Shown in pieces: positions 15,370 through 20,409 of a DNA stretch of 46,038 bases (the stretch's first letter is position 1; each line of letters starts with the position of its first letter). The stretch lies in the IMG/VR virus record IMGVR_UViG_3300036780_000230, positions 1 to 46,038 of that record; one strand, 5' to 3'. The DNA is from a virus. A program made the position numbers and the translations under genes. Below the pieces are notes generated by a model, which was not told the origin of the DNA, searched no databases, and saw only the letters and a program-made list of their open reading frames with translations.

Positions 15370-15403
15370 CGTCAACCGCTGGCGCGTGTCGCGTCAACCG
15401 CTG
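15370..15403. repeat. Direct repeats CGTCAACCGCTG, 22-bp period
   Basis: CGTCAACCGCTG occurs at 15370-15381 and again at 15392-15403, and a related GGTCAATCGCG lies just before. The spacing of two helical turns puts the copies on one DNA face, as for operators or a terminase-binding site. On the minus strand each contains TTGACG, a possible -35. No clear -10 was found. Confidence 0.4.
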
Positions 15404-15483
15404 CGCCAGGTTCGCCCAATTGATCGAGGGGATTGCGCGCGCGCAAGACGGGGACATTTGCCCGCTGCCCAGCGAACGCCATC

Positions 15484-15501
15484 GCGCGCGGCGCCGCGCG
15501 C
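15484..15501. repeat. 18-bp perfect G/C palindrome
   Basis: GCGCGCGGCGCCGCGCGC is perfectly palindromic and sits 10 bases from the first 79-bp tandem repeat, between the terminase genes and the rightward operon. It could form a cruciform or bind a dimer. Function unknown. Confidence 0.5.
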
Positions 15502-15511
15502 GAGCTCGCCG

Positions 15512-15746
15512 GGCGGGCACTCCGCACGCTGGCATTCGGTCCTGGCCGCTCAGCGGCCCTTGACGCGGCCCGCCATGCCGTCTCCGACCGGGCGGGCACT
15601 CCGCACCCTGGCATTCGGTCCTGGCCGCTCAGCGGCCCTTGACGCGGCCCGCCATGCCGTCTCCGACCGGGCGGGCACTCCGCACCCTGGCGCGGCCCGC
15701 CATGCCGTCTCCGACCGGGCGGGCACTCCGCACCCTGGCATTCGGA
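15512..15746. repeat. Tandem 79-bp repeat, about 3.5 copies
   Basis: Copy 1 15512-15590, copy 2 15591-15669 (one base different), copy 3 15670-15717 with 31 bp of its middle deleted, and a partial copy 15718-15746. Each full copy contains GGCCGCTCAGCGGCC, a hyphenated palindrome. All six frames translate across it, giving only shadow proteins. A direct repeat block beside the small terminase gene is a candidate packaging or replication site, or a recombination hot spot. It is not a CRISPR array: no spacers. Confidence 0.8.
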
Positions 15747-15853
15747 ATCCGCCGAGTCCGCCGCGACCGCGATCCGCTCGGCCTGCGAAATCAACCCCTT
15801 ATCGACACCGAACCGCGAATCCGCCAGCCCGCTGATTTTCCACAACAAACCCC

Positions 15854-15884
15854 TTGCAAATCCCATCCGGTATGGCAATATATC
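15854..15884 (+). promoter_or_regulatory. Candidate rightward promoter
   Basis: TTGCAA (15854-15859), a 17-bp spacer, then AATATA (15877-15882), in the only AT-rich patch of this 1-kb gap. Spacers of 18 or 19 to ATATAT or TATATC are also possible. It points toward the 16.3-32.4 kb operon and would give a leader of about 460 nt. The -10 is not ideal. The same patch read leftward contains TATATT. Confidence 0.45.
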
Positions 15885-16302
15885 CCCTGCGAGCGCATCG
15901 CGACTCGCGCGGGGCGGCCCGGAGGGGCCTCCCGCTAACCCGCTGGAAAGCGAGGTGACCGGAGATACTGAGACAGTCGCGGAGTTTCCCGCTTCGCACT
16001 CGCGCCAGTTATCGGTCAAGGGCTGCGCGTTTCCCGTAAATGACCAAAGCACCGCGGACCATATCCTAAGCCGCGCGGTGCGGATCGGCAGGCTACGCCA
16101 AGCGTTGGCTGGGGACTCCCAGTTTCAAAAATGCGGCCAGGGCTGGACCTCGAGTCCGCAGCAAAGGTGCTAAGACCCATACAACAGCAAACCCTTTAAT
16201 GCCCGCGTCGAGCTAAGTAATCGCGCACTCTATTTGCAGGATCTCCTAAGTGCCACCCGGCACCCGCTCAGCAATGGGCGGGTTGCTGGCTGGTCTCCTT
16301 TG
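15885..16302 (+). other. Structured non-coding leader
   Basis: No convincing gene lies here. Hairpins visible in plus-strand RNA: GCACCGCG with CGCGGTGC (16049-16056 with 16074-16081), CTGGG with CCCAG (16109-16113 with 16118-16122), GTGCC with GGCAC (about 16249-16262), and ACCCGC with GCGGGT just after it. I could not match it to a known riboswitch or ribozyme; no hammerhead core is present. Confidence 0.4.
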
Positions 16303-16329
16303 GTATGCCCCGGGTTGTCCGGGGCATAC
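16303..16329 (+). promoter_or_regulatory. 11-bp perfect hairpin before the first operon gene
   Basis: Positions 16303-16313 pair perfectly with 16319-16329 around a 5-nt loop, ending four bases before the AAGGAG of the gene at 16348. No U-tract. It could guard the 5' end of the first message, as the ribozyme-derived hairpins may do for the others, or hinder translation until melted. Confidence 0.5.
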
Positions 16330-16347
16330 GGCAAGGAGTCCTCGCGC

Positions 16348-16704
16348 ATGAAAAAGATCACCTATGGCAAACACGGCTACGCGCACAGTCACCCGCAAGG
16401 TGTCCAGCGCTGGTTTGTAGATTTGCCCTCGCCTGCGCTAGATGCCGCTTTCCGGTGCGAAATTGAAACCGCACTTCGCGAAATCGACAGTCTCCGCGCA
16501 TTGGTTAACTCAATGAAATCGGCCAGTCCACACAAGGCCATCGATAAGGTTCGGCTGGTAACTCGCACTCTCGCGGCGTTGTCACCGTTCATTGATCCGT
16601 TGGCCGAGCAACCGACTCCGCAACCGGCAATGGTTGGGTTTGATGCCAATGTCGCGAGCGACTTTGGCCAGACTTACGAACGGTTCAACAAGATGGGGCT
16701 CTGA
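16348..16704 (+). CDS. First operon gene, hypothetical, 118 aa
   Basis: Begins MKKITYGKHGYAHSHPQG, with AAGGAG ten bases upstream. A helical centre (FRCEIETALREIDSLRALVNSM) and an unstructured C-terminus. It is the first coding region after the candidate promoter and structured leader and the only operon gene before the ribozyme series begins. No family recognised. Confidence 0.7.
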   Translation: MKKITYGKHGYAHSHPQGVQRWFVDLPSPALDAAFRCEIETALREIDSLRALVNSMKSASPHKAIDKVRLVTRTLAALSPFIDPLAEQPTPQPAMVGFDANVASDFGQTYERFNKMGL

Positions 16705-16717
16705 GTTGCCCCTGTTT

Positions 16718-16774
16718 ACCGCCTGATGATGACCGGGTAGCGCCGGTCGAAACTGGCCTTTGGCCAGTCGCGGT
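16718..16774 (+). ncRNA. Hammerhead ribozyme 1 (type I)
   Basis: Core CUGAUGA at 16723-16729, GAAA 16749-16752, triplet GUC 16767-16769 with predicted cut after 16769. Stem I ACCGC/GCGGU, stem II GACCGG/CCGGUC, stem III CUGGCC/GGCCAG. One extra U separates A9 from stem II. Loop II AGC can pair with GCU at 16776-16778. After cutting, GCGGU (16770-16774) can refold with ACCGU (16783-16787). Confidence 0.85.
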
Positions 16775-16814
16775 TGCTCTCGACCGTAGATCCTCTCTGC
16801 AATGGAGTTCAGTT

Positions 16815-17120
16815 ATGTCCCAGTCAATCCGTCACTTCGCCGCCATCCGCGCGCATCGCACCATGCTGATCGTACAGTTGGCGAAGTTGTCTCAGCCGGT
16901 TGCGCGGTCGGCCATCGAAACGGCAATCGCCGCTTATGATGCCGAGCTCGAAGGCGCGCCGGTCCGCGAGCAGCGGGTTAGCCAGCCCGTGTCGCGCCAG
17001 GTCGCGGCATGGAAGGCCCATCGCACCATGTGCGTTGCCAAGCTGCGCGGCTCGCGCGGCAAGGTTCGGGCCGAGTTGAAGGCCAAGATCGCGTCCTATG
17101 ACGCGCAAATCGCCGCCTGA
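16815..17120 (+). CDS. Tandem AHRT-motif protein
   Basis: 101 residues made of two copies of one about 37-residue helical hairpin: FAAIRAHRTMLIVQLAKL...AIAAYDAEL and VAAWKAHRTMCVAKLRGS...KIASYDAQI. The same unit recurs in the genes at 17848 and 20410. Likely a small interaction or nucleic-acid-binding domain, given basic residues after the first helix; that is inference. Its TGA stop is part of the next ribozyme core. Confidence 0.75.
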   Translation: MSQSIRHFAAIRAHRTMLIVQLAKLSQPVARSAIETAIAAYDAELEGAPVREQRVSQPVSRQVAAWKAHRTMCVAKLRGSRGKVRAELKAKIASYDAQIAA

Positions 17121-17175
17121 AGAGGCCCTTTAGCAAGGCCGAAACCCGCCAGTCGAAAGGCTGGCGGTTCGCGGT
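17112..17175 (+). ncRNA. Hammerhead ribozyme 2 (type I, imperfect)
   Basis: CUGAAGA at 17117-17123, GAAA 17141-17144. Stem II GGCC/GGCC, stem III CCGCCAG/CUGGCGG, stem I CCGC/GCGG. The triplet is UUC (17168-17170) with a C-U mismatch next to the cut, so it may be slow. Loop II UUAGC pairs perfectly with GCUAA at 17177-17181. The upstream stop TGA (17118-17120) is in the core. Confidence 0.78.
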
Positions 17176-17206
17176 AGCTAATCCGCACTGCAATGGAGAA
17201 CGAAAG

Positions 17207-17416
17207 ATGAGCCTGCCCTATTGGGAGCTCGATGAAGTCGCGGACGACCACGGCATCAAAAACTTCGTGATGACCAAGGTGGAGCCCTCGGGTCGAACCG
17301 AGTTGTGGCGCACGCCCGACTTTATGGGCGCCATGGCGAAAGTCGAAGCGCTGAAAGCCAGGGAAGGCTTCAGTGAGGCCCAAGCTGTCGGACGCATCAT
17401 GCTCTTGTGCATGTAA
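17207..17416 (+). CDS. Small hypothetical protein, 69 aa
   Basis: MSLPYWELDEVADDHGIKNF; behind CUGCAAUGGAG. A compact alpha/beta protein with a helix KVEALKAREGFSEAQAVGRIM at the end (shown in part). Flanked on both sides by ribozymes, so predicted to be carried on its own short mRNA. No function recognised. Confidence 0.7.
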   Translation: MSLPYWELDEVADDHGIKNFVMTKVEPSGRTELWRTPDFMGAMAKVEALKAREGFSEAQAVGRIMLLCM

Positions 17417-17474
17417 GCCGCCTGAAGATGACCGAGTTGGCTTCGGTCGAAACCGGGCATTGCCCGGTCGCGGT
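17417..17474 (+). ncRNA. Hammerhead ribozyme 3 (type I)
   Basis: CUGAAGA 17422-17428, GAAA 17449-17452, GUC 17467-17469, cut after 17469. Stem I CCGC/GCGG plus a G.U; stem II GACCGA/UCGGUC after one extra U; stem III CCGGGC/GCCCGG. Loop II UUGGCU (17437-17442) is perfectly complementary to AGCCAA (17475-17480), the longest such pairing in the series. Confidence 0.88.
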
Positions 17475-17515
17475 AGCCAAGTTGCCCCGCAATCTGCAAT
17501 GGATGGAGATCCAAG

Positions 17516-17752
17516 ATGCCAGACAGTGAAGCTGTCGCGCGTCGTCGCGCAGCTGTGCAAACGCTGGTCAAGGTCGCGACCGCGATCGTCGAGACAGTTG
17601 CCGAGTGCCCGCAAGGCGCGCCCGGCGGTGTGCTCTATGCCGCGTTGATGAGCCGGATGTCGCTCCAGACGTTCGAGCAGATCATGGCCGGCCTGGTCGA
17701 CGCCAAGCGGCTGCGCCGCAGCGGCGAGTTGTATTTCGCCGTACCTAAATAA
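17516..17752 (+). CDS. Winged-helix-like small protein
   Basis: 78 residues, MPDSEAVARRRAAVQTLVK. The second half reads like a winged helix: GGVLYAALMSRMSLQTFEQIM, then VDAKRLRRSGELYFAVP as wing strands. It may bind DNA or be a regulator of the operon. Preceded by an altered module CUGCAAUGGAUGGAGAUCC and flanked by ribozymes. Confidence 0.65.
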   Translation: MPDSEAVARRRAAVQTLVKVATAIVETVAECPQGAPGGVLYAALMSRMSLQTFEQIMAGLVDAKRLRRSGELYFAVPK

Positions 17753-17820
17753 TCCGCCTGACGAGAGCCGGTTGACAACCGGCCGAAACCTGTCGCGCCC
17801 ATAGCGCCGCAGGTCGCGGA
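17753..17820 (+). ncRNA. Hammerhead ribozyme 4 (type I)
   Basis: CUGACGA 17758-17764, GAAA 17785-17788, GUC 17813-17815, cut after 17815. Stem I UCCGC/GCGGA; stem II GCCGGUU/AACCGGC with one bulged A; stem III extended, CCUG/CAGG plus an upper GCGC/GCGC helix. Loop II GAC pairs with GUC 17823-17825. GCGG can refold with CCGC after cutting. Confidence 0.85.
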
Positions 17821-17847
17821 AAGTCCCGCACTGCAATGGAGAAAACG

Positions 17848-18207
17848 ATGACCACGATGATGACCAATCGCCAATTCGCCGCGGCGCGCGCCCATCGGAC
17901 CCAGGTCGCCGGATTGCTGGCGAAGACCAGCAACGAGGTTGCCCGCAAGGCTCTGCAGGAAGCGCTCGACAAGTACGATGCGATCCTGGCCGACGCGCCG
18001 CCGGTCAAGGCGCGCCAGGTTGTCGGCAAGCCGGTGAAGTCGACCAAGTCGTCGACCAAGCCGGCGAAGCCGAACCCGGTGCGCACGCTGGCCGCGATCA
18101 AGGCGCATCGCACGATGACGATCGCCAAGCTGAAGGGCACGCGCGGCAAGGTGCGCGCGGAGCTGCAAGCCAAGATCGCCGCTTACGACAAGTTGATTGC
18201 CGCCTGA
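17848..18207 (+). CDS. Tandem AHRT-motif protein, second copy
   Basis: 119 residues from MTTMMTNRQFAAARAHRT. Two AHRT hairpins (AAARAHRTQVAGLLAK...ALDKYDAIL and AAIKAHRTMTIAKLKG...KIAAYDKLI) joined by a Lys/Pro/Ser linker. The second hairpin is nearly identical to that of the protein at 16815, pointing to duplication. The ATG at 17836 inside the ribosome-binding module is in frame but badly placed. Stop TGA lies in the next ribozyme core. Confidence 0.75.
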   Translation: MTTMMTNRQFAAARAHRTQVAGLLAKTSNEVARKALQEALDKYDAILADAPPVKARQVVGKPVKSTKSSTKPAKPNPVRTLAAIKAHRTMTIAKLKGTRGKVRAELQAKIAAYDKLIAA

Positions 18208-18262
18208 CGAAGGCCCCGTGGCTGGGGTCGAAACGCCCCGTCTCTCACGCGGGGCGTCGCGG
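18200..18262 (+). ncRNA. Hammerhead ribozyme 5 (type I)
   Basis: CUGACGA 18204-18210, GAAA 18230-18233, GUC 18256-18258, cut after 18258. Stem I CCGC/GCGG; stem II GGCCCC/GGGGUC after one extra A; stem III CGCCCCG/CGGGGCG. Loop II UGGCU pairs with AGCCA (18264-18268). The TGA stop of the upstream gene is 18205-18207. Confidence 0.87.
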
Positions 18263-18297
18263 TAGCCAAGTTGCCCCGCGCAGGATGGAGATCCCGA

Positions 18298-18399
18298 ATG
18301 AAGCTGTTGTACCTGGCGGCTGTTCTTGTAGCAGCCTCGCCGGTGTGGCTGGCCGTCGATCTCGGCGACTGGCAGTTGCTGCTTGCTGCGTTCCAGTAA
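18298..18399 (+). CDS. 33-aa single-span membrane peptide
   Basis: MKLLYLAAVLVAASPVWLAV is the hydrophobic N-terminus of a 33-residue peptide ending LLLAAFQ. Ribosome-binding sequence GGAUGGAGAUCC precedes it. Its TAA overlaps the ATG of the next gene (TAATG), so the two are coupled and no ribozyme lies between. Possibly a small inner-membrane protein. Confidence 0.6.
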   Translation: MKLLYLAAVLVAASPVWLAVDLGDWQLLLAAFQ

Positions 18400-18587
18400 T
18401 GGCCGCAAAGAGTCTGCAACGCTGCAAGGTGGTCGTTATCACCCGGGCAGAAGCACAGCAGATGCGAGAGCGCATTTCCCGCATGTCGCATCCGACGCTG
18501 CATGAAATGACGGACCCGTCGAAGACGGTCTTCGACCTGATCTGGTTGCGCGATTCCGGTGCGAACTACCGGATCGAACGCCAGTAA
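18399..18587 (+). CDS. Small hypothetical protein, 62 aa
   Basis: MAAKSLQRCKVVVITRAEAQ; coupled to the membrane peptide by a one-base overlap. Mixed alpha/beta, basic start, SKTVFDLIWLRDSGANYRIE end. No family recognised. Confidence 0.6.
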   Translation: MAAKSLQRCKVVVITRAEAQQMRERISRMSHPTLHEMTDPSKTVFDLIWLRDSGANYRIERQ

Positions 18588-18590
18588 ATC

Positions 18591-18646
18591 CCGCCTGATG
18601 AGGCCGAGTGGTATCGGCCGAAACCGCGTGAGGTGCGCGGTCGCGG
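18591..18646 (+). ncRNA. Hammerhead ribozyme 6 (type I)
   Basis: CUGAUGA 18595-18601, GAAA 18620-18623, GUC 18640-18642, cut after 18642. Stem I CCGC/GCGG; stem II GGCCGA/UCGGCC; stem III CCGCG/CGCGG with a 7-nt loop. Loop II GGU pairs with ACC (18649-18651), a covarying version of UGAC/GUCA elsewhere. GCGG refolds with a CCGC only four bases on. Confidence 0.87.
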
Positions 18647-18673
18647 AAACCCGCCCCTGCAATGGAGAGATGA

Positions 18674-19066
18674 ATGATGACCCTTGCCGAGTATCTCGAC
18701 CAGGTGCGCGTCGCGTTGCGCGAAATCGGGTTCGACGTCGTCGCCGACGGCAGCTTTAGTAAAGCTGAAGTCCAGCGATTTCAGATCAAGATGCTGGCCG
18801 GTGCGCCGCCGACAGTAGAAACCATCTACGACGTCTGGCTGCAAGACCCGGCGGTGCTGTATCAGCGCCAGGTGCTCGATTGGCTCGAAGAGCACGATTA
18901 CCAGTGGGAGCTGATGAAGACGCTAGACGGCGCCTTTGAACTGGTCGGCGATTGCTGGGAGGATGACCTCTCGGTTGAAGCCACCTGCCGCAGGTTGCTC
19001 GAGGAATACGACGAACTGTCTCCGCCTGACGAGCCCGACCGACAACCGGGCGAAACCGTGCATTAG
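18674..19066 (+). CDS. Hypothetical acidic protein whose tail crosses a ribozyme
   Basis: 130 residues, MTLAEYLDQVRVALREIGFD. Helical and acidic. The last 15 codons (SPPDEPDRQPGETVH) are encoded by ribozyme 7, ending with TAG in its stem III loop. Translating ribosomes would therefore unfold that ribozyme, so cutting and translation of this gene should compete. Confidence 0.7.
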   Translation: MMTLAEYLDQVRVALREIGFDVVADGSFSKAEVQRFQIKMLAGAPPTVETIYDVWLQDPAVLYQRQVLDWLEEHDYQWELMKTLDGAFELVGDCWEDDLSVEATCRRLLEEYDELSPPDEPDRQPGETVH

Positions 19067-19078
19067 CACGGTCGCGGA
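19021..19078 (+). ncRNA. Hammerhead ribozyme 7 (type I), inside a reading frame
   Basis: CUGACGA 19026-19032, GAAA 19052-19055, GUC 19071-19073, cut after 19073. Stem I UCCGC/GCGGA; stem II GCCCG/CGGGC; stem III CCGUGC/GCACGG. Loop II GAC pairs with GUC 19081-19083. The upstream gene is translated through most of it. Confidence 0.88.
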
Positions 19079-19107
19079 AAGTCACCGCACCTGCAATGGA
19101 GATCCCC

Positions 19108-19293
19108 ATGGATGGCATCGAAATGAAGGTGACCGGCGACAAGCTCGTCGTCACCATCGACCTGACGCGGCGCGGCTCGCCGTCGTCGACCGGCAAGACT
19201 CTGCTGGTCGCCTCGACCCGCGGCGCCGTCGCTGTCGATTACCCGAAGCGCGACGGCATGAAGGTCGCGATCAATCTGACGATTCCCGCCTGA
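19108..19293 (+). CDS. Small beta-strand protein, 61 aa
   Basis: MDGIEMKVTGDKLVVTIDLT; alternating strands (KTLLVASTRGAVAV, MKVAINLTIPA). Looks like a small single-domain beta protein, for example a nucleic-acid-binding or accessory factor of the downstream ligase; inferred only from shape and place. Stop TGA lies within the next ribozyme core. Confidence 0.65.
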   Translation: MDGIEMKVTGDKLVVTIDLTRRGSPSSTGKTLLVASTRGAVAVDYPKRDGMKVAINLTIPA

Positions 19294-19344
19294 CGATGAC
19301 CGGTTGACCCCTGGTCGAAACCTCGCTTGCCGGCGAGGTCGCGG
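19286..19344 (+). ncRNA. Hammerhead ribozyme 8 (type I)
   Basis: CUGACGA 19290-19296, GAAA 19317-19320, GUC 19338-19340, cut after 19340. Stem I CCGC/GCGG; stem II GACC/GGUC after one extra U; stem III CCUCGC/GCGAGG. Loop II UUGAC (19304-19308) pairs with GUCAA (19347-19351). TGA stop is 19291-19293. Confidence 0.87.
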
Positions 19345-19375
19345 AAGTCAATCCGCCTGCAATGGAGATTCTGAA

Positions 19376-19999
19376 ATGGCTTATCGACAGCTCCCACCGG
19401 AGCCGGTCGGGTTGCCTGAGGTCGAGCCTTTGGTTGTCGGCGAGGCCCGGCAGCCGCCTGAAGACGCCGCCTGGTTGCACGAAATCAAGCAGGATGGCTG
19501 GCGGTTGCTGGTCTATGTCGATGGCAAGGGCGGGCTGCGCTGCAAGACGCGCAGCGGCCGCGACTACACCTGGCAGTTCGGGGCGATTGCCCGCGAGCTC
19601 GCTCGTTGTGGTCATGCCGTCGTGCTCGACGGCGAGGTCGCCATCGCCAATCCCGACGGCGTCACCAATCTCGACAAGCTGCACAAGGCGATGCGGGCCC
19701 AGACCAGCGAGGGCATGCGGTATTACGCCTTCGACATGCTGTGGTTCGACGGGCGCGACCTGCGCCCGTTGCCGCTCGAGAAGCGCAAGGAAATGTTGCA
19801 CCAGCTGTGCGCTACGGAACCGACCGGCGTCCTTTATGTCGACCACGTCGTCGGCCAGGGCGCCAAGGTCTTCGCCTCGGCTAAGCAGCTCGGCGTCGAA
19901 GGCATCGTCTCGAAGCGGCTCGGTTCCGCCTACGTCGGCGGGTCGAAGCCGTCGAGCCTGTGGCTCAAGTCGATCTGCAATCCGCCTGCCGCAAGTTGA
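19376..19999 (+). CDS. ATP-dependent DNA ligase, adenylation domain only
   Basis: 207 residues. Nucleotidyltransferase motifs in order: I EIKQDGWRLL with catalytic Lys38, III VLDGEV (85-87 DGE), IIIa YAFDMLWFDGRDL, IV EGIVSKR with Lys180, V SLWLKS with Lys198. These form the covalent enzyme-AMP and seal nicks. The OB-fold domain of full ligases is missing; the protein is shorter than LigD-type ligase domains, so it may be a minimal ligase or need a partner. Probably joins nicks in phage DNA replication or repair. Confidence 0.88.
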   Translation: MAYRQLPPEPVGLPEVEPLVVGEARQPPEDAAWLHEIKQDGWRLLVYVDGKGGLRCKTRSGRDYTWQFGAIARELARCGHAVVLDGEVAIANPDGVTNLDKLHKAMRAQTSEGMRYYAFDMLWFDGRDLRPLPLEKRKEMLHQLCATEPTGVLYVDHVVGQGAKVFASAKQLGVEGIVSKRLGSAYVGGSKPSSLWLKSICNPPAAS

Positions 20000-20000
20000 A

Positions 20001-20053
20001 CCGCCTGACGAGGCCCGATGACACGGGCCGAAACCGGCTTCGGCCGGTCGCGG
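20001..20053 (+). ncRNA. Hammerhead ribozyme 9 (type I)
   Basis: CUGACGA 20005-20011, GAAA 20030-20033, GUC 20047-20049, cut after 20049. Stem I CCGC/GCGG; stem II GGCCCG/CGGGCC; stem III CCGGC/GCCGG capped by the extra-stable cUUCGg tetraloop. Loop II UGAC pairs with GUCA 20056-20059. After cutting GCGGA (20050-20054) can pair with UCCGC (20061-20065). Confidence 0.92.
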
Positions 20054-20083
20054 AAGTCAATCCGCCTGCAATTGGAGAAAAGC

Positions 20084-20326
20084 ATGTCCTATTGGATCAT
20101 CGAGTCGGAGCACCGCGGCTGCTATGTCGGCGGTGACTTCGACAAGTGGGACAGAGTCAAGAAGCGCGCGGTGTGGACGCCGCGGTTTCGCTGGTCGATC
20201 CTTCGCACCCATCGCGATGTTCGCCAGTTCATGACCGAGGCCGCCGCCGAGACCGAACTCGTCAAGGTGCAGGCCGGCAGTCCCTCGGCCAAAGCCTATG
20301 TCCACAAAGTCGACCGACCCGTCTGA
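20084..20326 (+). CDS. Small hypothetical protein, 80 aa
   Basis: MSYWIIESEHRGCYVGGDFD; a mixed beta/alpha protein with many aromatic and basic residues (KRAVWTPRFRWSILRTHRD). Sits between the ligase and the clamp-like gene. The stop TGA falls inside the next ribozyme core. Not recognised. Confidence 0.7.
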   Translation: MSYWIIESEHRGCYVGGDFDKWDRVKKRAVWTPRFRWSILRTHRDVRQFMTEAAAETELVKVQAGSPSAKAYVHKVDRPV

Positions 20327-20374
20327 CGAGAGCCCGGTTGCACCGGGCCGAAACCGGCTTCGGCCGGTCGCGGG
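20318..20374 (+). ncRNA. Hammerhead ribozyme 10 (type I)
   Basis: CUGACGA 20323-20329, GAAA 20350-20353, GUC 20367-20369, cut after 20369. Stem I here is CCCGU/GCGGG, a compensatory variant. Stem II GCCCGG/CCGGGC with one bulged A; stem III CCGGC/GCCGG with UUCG. No clear loop II pairing. GCGGGA can refold with UCCCGU downstream, which again covaries. TGA stop is 20324-20326. Confidence 0.87.
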
Positions 20375-20409
20375 AAGCTGTGTCCCGTAACCTCTGGAGA
20401 TCCTCTGCA

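Noticed and set aside
15512-15746. CRISPR array
   Set aside because: The 79-bp units are directly adjacent with no unique spacers, and no cas genes are present.
15372-16052. Leftward 226-residue frame over the repeat block
   Set aside because: Most of it is translated tandem repeat, open in several frames. A start such as MGFARGLLWKISGLADSRFG looks protein-like for about 40 residues but has no ribosome-binding site; a decayed small gene there cannot be excluded.
15885-16347. tRNA or known riboswitch in the leader
   Set aside because: No T-arm GTTCRA-type motif with matching acceptor stem, no CCA end, and no riboswitch consensus that I recognise.
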